Shown piece after piece: positions 47,449-57,800 of a stretch of DNA of 64,000 bases. Under the pieces are notes generated by a model. The model saw only the letters and a program-made list of their open reading frames with translations. It had not been told where the DNA came from and made no database searches. This stretch comes from Thalassoroseus pseudoceratinae (GTDB lineage: Bacteria > Planctomycetota > Planctomycetia > Planctomycetales > Planctomycetaceae). Where the stretch lies: contig NZ_JAALXT010000009.1 in the NCBI RefSeq assembly GCF_011634775.1, forward strand, positions 124,001 to 188,000, given 5' to 3'. A program made the position numbers and the translations under genes. Every line of letters starts with the position of its first letter. The first letter of the stretch is position 1.

Positions 47449-48441
47449 ATGATCGATTACCGAAGATACATCGTCTTGCTGACCGCAATTCTGGTTGTAA
47501 GCGACGCGACTGCTCAGGAACCGAACACCACAAAGAAAGCCGCACGCCGGACTCGACAAGCGAAGTATCTCGAAACTGGCGGGGAACGCAAACTTGAAGT
47601 CGTCTATAAGAGCATCGCTGGTAAGGATCTCAAGCTGGACTTGTACTATCCCACCGTCAAACGCTTCGAAAAGTGCCCAGTGATTGTCTTCACACATGGT
47701 GGAGGCTGGGCCGCCGGCAGTCGGTACAAGGCGGGAACTGGTTCCTTTGCGATTGTGTTCAAGCGGCTCATCAAGCAGGGCTTCGCGATCGCGCCGGTGA
47801 GTTATCGTCTGGTGAAGAAGGGCAGCAATGTTGTGATGCGAGACTGCGTCATCGATTGCAAAGACGCCATCCGTTATCTGGCAAAGAACAGCGAACGACT
47901 TGGGATCGACCCCATGCGAATCTGCGTGATGGGCGATTCGGCTGGTGGCCATATTGCTCAGATGCTTTTGTTGACTTCGGCGGATCAGTTGCCCGGCGAT
48001 GCCAGCCTTTCCAAAGTTTCCTATCAGATGGCGGCTGGCGTTTCCTGGTACGGCCCGTGTGATTTTGAAAAGATCGATTTGTTCAATCACAACGACCGAG
48101 CCAACTTTCGTGACCGGTTTGAAGCTCGTATCATGGGCTCCGATTCCGACCCGAAGGACAATTTGGCGCGGTACCGGGAGGTCAGTCCGATTAACTACCT
48201 GAACAATGACAGCCCACCGCTGCTGATGATCCAGGGCGACAAGGACACAACTATTCCCGTAAAGCATGCTTACTACATGAAAGAAAAAGCAGAAGCCGTT
48301 CAGGCGCCTGTTGAAATCGTGATCATTAAAAACTCTGGTCACAACTGGCGTAGGGTTGACGCCGACATTGAGCCATCCCGCGACGCCATCATTAAACGCA
48401 CCGTGCAGTTCTTTGTTGATCAGGTCCGGCCGCCGCACTGA
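47449..48441 (+). CDS. Secreted alpha/beta hydrolase (BD-FAE/acetyl-esterase type)
   Basis: 330 residues. Signal peptide [19 protein letters not shown] from the ATG at 47449; an ATG at 47419 adds 10 residues and overlaps the beta-helix gene by 11 bases. Catalytic features: oxyanion loop [10 protein letters not shown], nucleophile elbow [10 protein letters not shown] (Ser164), Asp in [10 protein letters not shown], His in NSGHNW. This is the pattern of esterases that remove acetyl or feruloyl groups from plant or algal glycans. Pairs with the beta-helix protein upstream and a sulfatase downstream. A long antisense frame covering the same bases is a shadow. Confidence 0.88.
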   Translation: MIDYRRYIVLLTAILVVSDATAQEPNTTKKAARRTRQAKYLETGGERKLEVVYKSIAGKDLKLDLYYPTVKRFEKCPVIVFTHGGGWAAGSRYKAGTGSFAIVFKRLIKQGFAIAPVSYRLVKKGSNVVMRDCVIDCKDAIRYLAKNSERLGIDPMRICVMGDSAGGHIAQMLLLTSADQLPGDASLSKVSYQMAAGVSWYGPCDFEKIDLFNHNDRANFRDRFEARIMGSDSDPKDNLARYREVSPINYLNNDSPPLLMIQGDKDTTIPVKHAYYMKEKAEAVQAPVEIVIIKNSGHNWRRVDADIEPSRDAIIKRTVQFFVDQVRPPH

Positions 48442-48718
48442 ATAATCGAGAGACATGGGTCATACAGCAGTCGCAACACTTGGTCTCGGTGGTTTCTGCC
48501 TCCGCTCAAGCACAAGCATCTGAGGTACCCTATGACGGCAACTAGCACATATTGTCGAAGAGACCTGTGCCAAAGTGGGATCTCGTTAACGAGCTTGTGA
48601 AAGCGTCAAAGAAGTAAAGACGGGAATCTAGCAACTGACCGTGAGACCTAGCGAAACCTCAATGTGGACGCGGCTACAGAACACTAAGTATTCTACTACA
48701 CTCAGATCGAATCCGATT

Positions 48719-50167
48719 ATGCATCGACAACGAATAGCTCGAACAATACAACTACTGACCTGCCTCCTCTTGGCATCGTGTCCAGCCTTCGCCGCGGGAC
48801 AGTCCGACGGTTCAGAACGGCCAAACATTCTCTTCATTTTCACAGACGACTGGGGGTGGGGTGATCTCGGTTGCCATGGGCATCCATATCTAAAGACACC
48901 AAATATCGATCGGCTTGCCCAAGAAGGTACCGACTTTCATCGATTCACAGTCGCGAGCGGTGTATGCTCGCCAAGCCGCACCGCGGTGATGACAGGGCAT
49001 TTTCCCGCACGATACAAGATTGATGGTCACTTCGCGTGGGTCAATAGCAATGCCAAACGCAACGTGCCGGACTGGCTTGACCCGAAGACGCCCACGCTTC
49101 CGAGGATGCTCCAATCGGCTGGATACGCGACAGCACATTTCGGGAAATGGCATCTATCCAACAATATGATTCCCGATTCGCCCTTGCCTACGAATTACGG
49201 CTATGACGAGTACGGTGCCTTCAACTGCGCCGGCGAGCAAATGCCGGTCCACGAAGATGCCGCTCGGGCGATTGCGTTCATCGAAAAGAACGCAGCTGCG
49301 AAGAAACCGTTCTTCATTAACTTGTGGATGCACGAGCCGCATACACCGCACCACACACTGCCGGAATATCGTCGGCGTTTTCCGAAGCTGGATGATCCGA
49401 ATAATGTTTACGCGTCGGTGCTGTCTCACGCCGACGACAGGATTGGGGAATTGCTCGATGCGCTCGACCGATTGAAACTGACTGACGACACGCTGGTGAT
49501 CTTTAGCTCGGATAATGGTCCGGCCGGCAGCGGCCGAGGCGGCAAGCTGACGGTCATGTACGATTCCGCGACCGGTGAGGGATTCGGAATCGGCGGCAGC
49601 GTCGGGACAACCGGCGGACGAAACGGGCGGAAGGCATCCATCCTGCAAGGTGGGATCGGAGTACCCTTCATTGCCCGTTGGCCAGGTAAAATTAAGGCGG
49701 GGGCGATTGATGACGTTTCGTGGATCTCCGCCGTCGATCTACTTCCGACGTTCTGCGAAATCGCAGGGGCGGAGATGCCAGATGGCTACCAGCCCGACGG
49801 AACAAGCCAACTGGCGACGCTGCAAGGGACGAAAGCTCCGCGACGCGAAAAGCCTTTATTTTGGAAAGGCGTGCCAAACCGCCGGGGGCCTTCTTACTCG
49901 ATATTAGACGGCCAATGGCGACTATTGACCGACGCAGATTTCGAGATACTTGAGCTTTTCAACGTTAATAAAGACCCCTTGGAAAAGAATAATTTGAAGG
50001 ACTCACATCCTGAAATCGCCGCCGAGATGCTACAGAAACTTCAAGCCTGGCATCGAACGCTCCCGGCAAAACCCAACCCTGAGTGCTTTTCAAAGTACCG
50101 CGCAAGAAACGCCGGCCCACTACCAACAGAAGCCAAACCGCTCTTCCAATTCGACCCATCCAGATAA
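48719..50167 (+). CDS. Secreted sulfatase (S1 family, Cys-type)
   Basis: 482 residues. The ATG at 48719 is chosen because it gives a clean signal peptide (RTIQLLTCLLLASCPAFA); a GTG at 48641 and ATG at 48662 are also in frame but add only polar residues before it. Seen: ILFIFTDDWGWGDLG, the formylglycine site C-S-P-S-R (Cys83) followed by TAVMTGHFPARY, AHFGKWHLSNN, WMHEPHTPHH, FSSDNGPAGSGRGGK. Third sulfatase in the window, each of a different branch, suggesting different sulfate-ester targets. It converges on the following minus-strand gene. Confidence 0.92.
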   Translation: MHRQRIARTIQLLTCLLLASCPAFAAGQSDGSERPNILFIFTDDWGWGDLGCHGHPYLKTPNIDRLAQEGTDFHRFTVASGVCSPSRTAVMTGHFPARYKIDGHFAWVNSNAKRNVPDWLDPKTPTLPRMLQSAGYATAHFGKWHLSNNMIPDSPLPTNYGYDEYGAFNCAGEQMPVHEDAARAIAFIEKNAAAKKPFFINLWMHEPHTPHHTLPEYRRRFPKLDDPNNVYASVLSHADDRIGELLDALDRLKLTDDTLVIFSSDNGPAGSGRGGKLTVMYDSATGEGFGIGGSVGTTGGRNGRKASILQGGIGVPFIARWPGKIKAGAIDDVSWISAVDLLPTFCEIAGAEMPDGYQPDGTSQLATLQGTKAPRREKPLFWKGVPNRRGPSYSILDGQWRLLTDADFEILELFNVNKDPLEKNNLKDSHPEIAAEMLQKLQAWHRTLPAKPNPECFSKYRARNAGPLPTEAKPLFQFDPSR

Positions 50168-50317
50168 CACCGATCTCTTCCGGCAACCTAGATTTTCGAT
50201 CTAAAAAACTAGCAGGAAACTAGGCGAGAACTTGAGTTTGCCAGTTGGCAGTACAAGACGAGTCCCCGTGTGACATAGTCGATGCAAGCGGAAATTCATT
50301 GGTGGCGAGTATTGGAC

Positions 50318-51010
50318 TCAGCGTCTACTTGATGTTTTCCGTAACGGCGGATAGCACATGACGCCCCAATCTTCATTGACTCCGTGATTGATCCAGACGA
50401 GCAGAAATGCTCGGAGCAGGTGATCCATCATTGTCGAGCAACGCCGGGATGCCGTGCGGTTAAGTGAACTATTGAACGTGGCAGCCCCATGCGTTAGCTG
50501 ACACCGCAACAGGTAGATCCGCTCGAGAACACGGTCGAGGATGAGGGCCCATTTGCCCTGTAAGTACCAGGTTCTCGCGTCGTACATCGTCTTCTTAGAC
50601 TGGCCAGCCCGTTTGCCACTTGGTTCCTGCCAAAAGTATCGGCTTAGGAACTCGTCATCGAAAATGGACATGACGAGCCGTTTGTTGTCTGACAGCACAC
50701 TCGGCACATAGTCGCTACCATCGAGGGCGAGTATCCGATCAACGAATTGTTCCCAGCACGCCCGGTCTGCGAGAGGTGCTCGTGCCGCTTGATCCCATTG
50801 CCCGTAGAGTGCATTGAACGCTATCCACTGACTAAGAAGGGCGGAATCAAGATCACTCTCCTCAGTCGCTTGTTCGGCTCGACGGAGCCAGCTACAAGCC
50901 CGATGAAAGCGAATGTTCGTTGGATGCTCAGGATCGTCTTCGCTCAAACGCTCCTTATGGGGTTTCCAGAGACGCCGCAAGTCTCGCACTGAGGACTGTA
51001 GTTCAGACAT
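50318..51010 (-). CDS. HEPN-motif protein, function unknown
   Basis: 230 residues, mostly helical. It holds a WIAFNALYG helix near the middle and ERIYLLRCQLTHGAATF with the R-x4-H pair (Arg169, His174) that defines HEPN ribonucleases and related apea-like domains. Such proteins act in toxin-antitoxin, abortive infection or as RNA-binding adaptors. No antitoxin or nucleotidyltransferase gene is adjacent. No signal peptide. I call the fold from the motif and helix pattern only; nuclease activity is inferred. Confidence 0.65.
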   Translation of the reverse strand: MSELQSSVRDLRRLWKPHKERLSEDDPEHPTNIRFHRACSWLRRAEQATEESDLDSALLSQWIAFNALYGQWDQAARAPLADRACWEQFVDRILALDGSDYVPSVLSDNKRLVMSIFDDEFLSRYFWQEPSGKRAGQSKKTMYDARTWYLQGKWALILDRVLERIYLLRCQLTHGAATFNSSLNRTASRRCSTMMDHLLRAFLLVWINHGVNEDWGVMCYPPLRKTSSRR

Positions 51011-51713
51011 AACCTAACTCCCCCGCGAACCGATCGCCGACCGTGACCGCGCCAGATCATCCTTTAAAGAGAACTTCTGTATCCTAGCAGGCTTTTAAAA
51101 CAACTGAGTACAACCGTTCCGGTCAACTTCCGAGGAACAAGCATATTCAAAGACGCACAGTCTGGCACTGTCGGATTTACCGCTTGAAAGGCGAGTCGGT
51201 CGAAATATGTGATTTTCCGACTATTGAAACCAAAGACAATCAAACATCGTCCTTTTTTGCAGCCGTAGTTCGGCATTCGAATGCAACTTTCACAAGGTTG
51301 GTCAACTCAATAGAGTTTTGAGTTCGCAAGATGCAGCCGAAGCTGTAAAGACTTGTGCGACTGCTCAAGCCGTGCGAACACACGACTGGGGCGTGCAACG
51401 TTCATTTCGTTTTTCTGGTTGCGACAGTCGTCGTTGACAGCAATCAGTATAGAACGGCTAGGTAGTCGACAATATTGTCTTTAGGGCAGTTCAGAACATT
51501 AACTTGACAATTCCCTTTGGGACCTGGGAAGGACTGCAGCATCGTTAATTCAATCCCTCATCGATTTGACCTCGGGAGTTGTTGCGACATTCAACGAAGC
51601 AACGATTGAACAAGCATTAATTGCCGCGTCTCGTACTCGTCGCTAATCAAGATCCCTCTGGGAATGATCGTCTTACATTGGACAATGTTGTGTTCTCCAA
51701 AACTCACCACACG
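51011..51713. other. Intergenic region without supported gene
   Basis: About 700 AT-rich bases between the HEPN gene start and the leader of the giant gene. Short frames (for example 51064-51276 minus) lack ribosome binding sites and motifs. Promoters for both flanking genes should lie here; TTGACA occurs at 51504 but without a fitting -10 box. Confidence 0.5.
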
Positions 51714-51720
51714 AAGGAGG
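51714..51720 (+). promoter_or_regulatory. Perfect ribosome binding site (AAGGAGG)
   Basis: AAGGAGG with 7 bases to a TTG start at 51728. It is the strongest Shine-Dalgarno sequence I noticed in the window, and it serves a tiny frame rather than an obvious gene. Confidence 0.6.
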
Positions 51721-51727
51721 TCTGATC

Positions 51728-51796
51728 TTGACGAAATGCGAAGGTGGAAAATCTGGGTCAAATGATGCAATCGGGCGCTTCATTATTTTTCTGTGA
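51728..51796 (+). CDS. Possible 22-residue leader peptide upstream of the giant gene
   Basis: TTG start preceded by AAGGAGG; reads MTKCEGGKSGSNDAIGRFII then FL and a tga stop. No known family. It lies about 100 bases before the giant gene, with a strong hairpin between them, an arrangement seen in translational or transcriptional leaders. It could also be chance. Confidence 0.35.
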   Translation: MTKCEGGKSGSNDAIGRFIIFL

Positions 51797-51820
51797 ACCT
51801 GGGCATCCTATTCCGATACG

Positions 51821-51857
51821 GGAAAGCGGGGGCACTAGGTATTCTCCCCCGTTTTCC
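51821..51857 (+). promoter_or_regulatory. 12-bp hairpin in the 5' leader of the giant gene
   Basis: GGAAAGCGGGGG pairs with CCCCCGTTTTCC over 12 positions (one G-U) around a 13-base loop. It ends 41 bases before the ATG of the giant gene. No T-run follows, so not a classic terminator; an mRNA-stabilising or attenuating structure is possible. Confidence 0.5.
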
Positions 51858-51898
51858 GAAACCGAAGAATTGCGGCCCGATCCTGTAGAAAGCCACCC

Positions 51899-54800
51899 AT
51901 GTTGTTGACCCACTGGCTTAAGCATTTGCTTCTTCGTCGTAATCCTTTTCGAGCGGCCCAGCGGAAAAAGCGACAACGGTTGTCCCAAGGATCAATTCAG
52001 GTCGGTACGCCTTCGGAACGGTTGGAGGACCGACTGCTGCTGGCGGCGACTTGGCGGGCGGGTCTAACGTCGAACGACGATTTCGTGTTGGATTTGGAAA
52101 ACTCAGGAGGCACGGAGTTTTCCGTTTCTTCGACCGGTGAAGTTACGATCGGGGCGGGTGGAGCCAGCAACTTTGTTGTGGACCAAAACGGGAACTTGAC
52201 GATTGCGGGGATATTTGCCGATTCGTCGTCGGTGACCCTGAAGGAAAACTTCACGCAAGTCGACGGATCGGTGGTCCTCGATCAACTCGCGGACCTTCCC
52301 ATTCTGCGTTACAACTACATTGGCGATCCGGAATCCGTTACCCACCTCAGCCCGACAGCTGAAGAATTCTATGCCGCTTTTCAGCTGGGTGCCGACGCTC
52401 AACATATCTCGCCTTTGGATTTGACGGGAACATTGTTGGTGGGGATCCAGGAGTTATCCGAGATCGTCGATGATCAGCAGGCTCAAATCGACTCCTTGCT
52501 CTCGCATCTCGGGGTCGTAGAACCTCCCGATTATCGAGCGGCATTTGCGACGGACAGCCCGTTCGGCGAGGAATGGGTTTGGGAAGACTTTCTGGCGTAT
52601 GTGGGTCAGGGTGTGGAGACAAACTCACAACCTGTAGCACCGACGGCGACGTTTCAATTCGAACAAACCTCGCCGGGCGGTCCCATTCTCGCGACAACTG
52701 AGAGCGATTCCACAGGCGAAGCGCCAATCCACAACTTTTCTGACATTCTGACCGTGTTCTCGGCCGCACAAAACCAACTGGGTGGCACTACGATTGTCGC
52801 TCCTATCGAGATCATCAATGACGATGTACTCATTCAAGGCAGTCTCGTGGTTGGCGACGACGCCGACACTGCGGATGCGTATGGTTCGGATACGCTTCGC
52901 CTTCGCGATGAAGTGATTCGTGTGCACTTCCAAGACACGAGTATCTCGGCTTCTTTCCCCACGCGGGATTGGCGGATCCTCGTCAACGATGCCCTGATCG
53001 GCGGCACGAGCCACTTTTCTGTTGAAGATAGCGATCTCGGCACGACGCCGTTCCGCTTGGAAGCCGGCGGTCCGGGGGATGCGGTGGTGATCGACAGCAG
53101 CGGTCAAATCGGGTTTGGTACTGCGGACCCCACACAAACGCTGCACCTGGTCGCAGGCGACAGCCCAACCGTCCGTTTGGAACAGGACGCCGCCGATCCT
53201 TCCATTTGGGATTTCGGTGGGAACGAGAGCAACTTCTTCGTGCGGGACGCGAGCGGCAATTTGCTTCCGTTCCGCATTCGCACCGGAGCCCCCGACGGCA
53301 GCCTGGAGATTGCATCCGATGGCAACGTCGGCGTGGGCACGTCCGATCCGACGAGTTCTCTCCACATCCAATCCGATGACGGAACGGCCAACCTGACCGT
53401 CCAAGAAACATCCACCACCGACGCCATGCGGGATCTGGTGACGCTCAATAATAACGGGGCAGGGCATATCGTCCTCTCCAACACCGACACGAACACGACC
53501 GTTCGCACGGGATTGGCGGCCGACAATTCTTATGTGATTAACTTCACCGGCGCTACGGATCCCGAGTTTCGTTTGGGTGAGGATGGCAGCCTCACCTTGG
53601 GAGCCACACCCACGACATTCGTGCTGGACGCCGCCGGCAATCTCACGTTGTCGGGCACGTTGAATGCCACGTCCTCACGGACTTTGAAAGAGAATTTCGA
53701 ATCGGTCGAAGCGGATCAGATTCTGCAGCAAATCAATGATCTGGATGTGCTGCGATGGAACTACATTGCCGACGACGATTCGATTCAGCACGTGGGGCCA
53801 TTGGCTGAAGATTTCTACGCGGCGTTCGGTCTCGGCGAAGACCCGCGTCACATTGCCTCCAGTGATGTCGCGGGGATCGCGGTCGCTGGGATTCAGGCAC
53901 TGCTCGTGCAAATGGAGATTCAGAACGATCAGATCGCGTATCTGTCCGAGTTGGCCGGGGTCGATTATGAACCGTTAATTGTTTTCGCGTCTCCGTCTTT
54001 GCCGTCCGCCAATTCCCCGAGCCTCTCGCCACAGCAGAACAATGGACTGCCGGTCTTTCAACTTTCCGTCGATGAGCAGACCTATTCCAACCCCGTCGCC
54101 CAATCGACCATTTCGCTCCTGTCGCAAGCCGTGTCGAGTGGCGGCGGGACGCTAACGCTTGCGGAGATGACCGGCGGCGGGCAAGTTCAAATTATCAACG
54201 ACAATTTCGGAACAACGTTTAGCTTGGGGATTGGTGATGGAAGCGTGAACGGAATGGACTTCGGTTTCGACACGGTGCGACTAACCGAAGACGTCTTGCG
54301 TGTGCATTTTGAAGACACCAGCACGGGAACGCACAATCCGAGCAACGATTGGCGATTTGTGATTAACGACGCCGAGCCCGGTGGAGAGAATCACTTCTCA
54401 ATTGTGGATGCCGAGACGGGCGAAACTCTCTTCCGCATCGACCAGGGAGCCCGCGATTTCTCCTTGGTCGTCGATAATGGTGGCAATGTCGGGTTGGGAA
54501 CGGAAAACCCCGATCAAGCCATACATATTGCCAATGGAGACACGCCGACCGTCCGCTTGGAACAAGACGAAACACTCGGATTTGCGTCGCAAGTTTACGA
54601 CTTGGGTGGCAACGAGCAGGGATTCTTTTTGCGGGATGTCACCAATAATTCGACCGTCCCATTCCGCATCCGTCCCGGCGCCCCGACTAGCAGCTTGGAT
54701 ATTGCCGCGAATGGAAACGTGGGGATCGGCACATCGACCCCGAATAGTTCGGTCCATGTCAGCCGAGACGATGGCACAGCCCAAGTCGCCGTCGAAGAAC

Positions 54801-57800
54801 TTTCTACGACCACGGCCGATCGAGATCTGTTGACGCTAACCAACCATGGAGCGTCACAGATTGCGATCACGAACACCGACGGCAGCCCCGTCACTTGGCG
54901 GACTGGCATCAGTAGCACCGAGGGCTTCACCTTCGACTTGGCAAACACTACGGGCAGCGAGTTTGTGATCAACCAAGACGGTTCCATGACCGTTGGTCCC
55001 GATGGCGCTGCCAATCTGCAATTGGATGCCAACGGCGACGTCACAATCGCTGGGTCGCTCAACGCGAGTTCCTCGCGGGCACTCAAAGAGAACTTCCAAG
55101 CTGTCAATTCGCTCGAAGTTTTGAATCGGTTGGAATCGCTGTCGCTTCAGCGTTGGAATTACATTGCCGACTCGGACGACGTCGAACACTTCGGACCATT
55201 CGCCGAGGATTTTTACGCCCTGTTTGGCCTCGGGGCAGATGCCCAGCACCTGACGCCTTCGGACTTGGCCAGCTCGGGGTTGGTCGGTCTGCAAGGGCTC
55301 TTGGAAATCGCCGAACACCATGGCACGCAACTTGAACGAATCTCGCAACAACTTGGATTGACAGGTTGGACCTCGGACGTGCCTTCAGTCGATCCATTCG
55401 GCGGTTCCGATTGGACGGTTGCCCTCGATGGTGCAACGACCCAGCAGGCAACCGGAGTGGGATCGCCGTCGTCAAACTCAGGAGATCAGGCGAGCCCCGC
55501 TGAATCTGCGACGGTCACCAACAACGAAAGTACGCCACAGTCGCAGGCGTCTTCGTTCGTGCGTTATGGAAGTTCGATGCAGGTGGTCGATCATCTCACT
55601 GACCAAGATGACGGCGGAGACCACGGACACGGCGAGAGCTATTTCCTGGCGGAGACTGGAACCGAGAATTACTTCGTTTGGCAGGACCAAGATGCTTCCA
55701 CTGCTGATGTGATCGATATCTATTATGACTTCCGCGACGAAGGCGGCTTTACGAACCAGATTTCTTCGGAAGAAATTGCGCTCGCCGAACAAGCACTCGC
55801 AAGCTGGGAAACGGCTGCTGACGGAAACATTCGATTTCAGCGAAACACGTCGGCCGCGCGTGAAGACATTATCAATATTGGCGTGGGGAATTTGGAAGCG
55901 TTTGGTTTCACCGGCGGTTTTGGAGGCACGCTCGCTGTCGGTGGCGGAACGGTCTTCAATGGTACGAATCCTTCAATCACGTCCGGCGTGGTCTGGTTGG
56001 ACACCACCGAGACCTGGGATTTCGAGCAAGACAACGGCAATCCGGCCGGCACCTACGATTCGCTAACTGTGTTGACGCACGAAATCGGCCATGCGTTGGG
56101 GCTTGGCCATACCGATGATCTTGCGGGCGTCGATATCATGGATGGCATTTACACGGGTGAGCAAACTCAATTCTCCAATGTCGATCGTCAATTAGTACAG
56201 ATCTTGTACGGCAATGTGACAACCGAGAGCCTACCCGAATCCCAAGGTGAAGTGGTCCTTCTGCCCGCCCAAGTTTTCTTTGGGGATCTGGCGATCGACG
56301 GCAGTCTTGTCGTTGGCACAGATGCTGTCAGCGGTGAAACCTTTGGCCTCGATACGCTGCGGCTTAAGGAAAACAATTTGCGGATTGGTTTTGTCGATTC
56401 CAGCACAGACGGCGGCCCCTCAGGAGATTGGCAAATCACGATCAACGACTCCCAAAATGGGGGCCAGTCGTATTTCTCGATTGATGAGCAAAGCACGCCA
56501 GGAGGCTCGACGGGCGATTCGAAGTTCCGAGTGCTGACGGGTGCCGGGAACGATGCTTTCGTCGTGGACCAATCCGGTCGAATTGGGCTGGGCACCCGAA
56601 ATCCTGTTGAGAACCTGCATATCATCAACGGAACCAGTCCCGCGATGCGGTTTGGGCAGGATGACAGCCAACTCCTCACGCCGTTTGTTTGGGACATCGG
56701 TGGGGATGACACCAGCTTCTATATTCGCGATGTGACTAGCGGTGATCTGCTGCCATTCCAGATTCGCCCGGGAGCCCCGACCAGCAGTTTCGATGTGGCC
56801 TCGAACGGAAATGTCGGGATCGGCACAGACACCCCGGCCAGCCGATTTCATATTCTTCGCTCGGACGGCAGTGCCCAGTTGCAAGTCGAAGAAACATCGA
56901 GCACGACCGCAGACCGTGATTTAATGGTCCTGACCAATAATGGCGGCGTGTTTATGAGTTTCACCAGCGAGGTTTCCAGCTCGAATGTCGTCACGGACGA
57001 TGTGCAAATTGGCGTGGCCAAAGATGCCACCGTCAACGGCAGCGAAGTGACGTTCGATTACTACCTAGAGAATCTTGATGCGGACGAACTCAGCCGCTTG
57101 TCGTTGACAGATGATTTGGATGCGGTTCTGGGGGCAGGCAACTACACAATCACCGCGGCTCCCGTATTGATCGACGATCCGGGCACCATCTCGCTCAATG
57201 CCAACTTCGACGGCAGTGGCGAGACACAATTGATTGCCCAACCGACCGAGGGTTTGGAGTCGGGGCGTACTCTGGGTGACATCGCGTTGGGAAGCACTCT
57301 TGAGAGTGGAGACACCGCGCAGATTCGGCTCGTGGTCAATGTCCATGCGATTGCTGATTTTGGGTTCGGGTTGGGGATGTACGAAAACCAAGCCACTGCA
57401 ACCGCCCAAGGACCGGAAGGCGTGAGCACCACCGACCTCTCCGACAACGGCACCGACCCAGACCCCAATGGCAACGGCGATCCCACCGAAGCCGGCGAGA
57501 ACGATGCCACGACGTTCACGATTCCAGTCAATCCCGTAATTGGGTTGTCCCACGACATCGAAGTATTCGGCCAGGATTTTGCGACGATCGACGTGGGGGG
57601 CTCCAACACGTTTGATTTCGGTTCCCGTGTTCGCATGAACTATACGCTGGAGAACTTGGGGAACGTCGCGTTGTCGAATATTGACCTGGCCAACGACCTA
57701 AATGCCGTCTTCGGAGCGGGGAATTACGGGACCATCAATAGTGGCTTCCCGATGGTCACTGTGACCGGAACGGGATCGATCTCTACGAATTCGGTTTTCA

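Noticed and set aside
47446-48456. 336-codon minus-strand frame over the hydrolase gene
   Set aside because: It mirrors the alpha/beta hydrolase, whose catalytic motifs are all on the plus strand. The minus translation shows no known domain.
50188-50215. Hairpin TAGAT/ATCTA with six A as a terminator
   Set aside because: The A-run follows the stem on the plus strand, and on the minus strand the T-run precedes it, so neither direction has the right order.
51504-51510. TTGACA as a promoter for the giant gene
   Set aside because: No -10-like hexamer lies at 16-18 bases, so the match alone is not enough.
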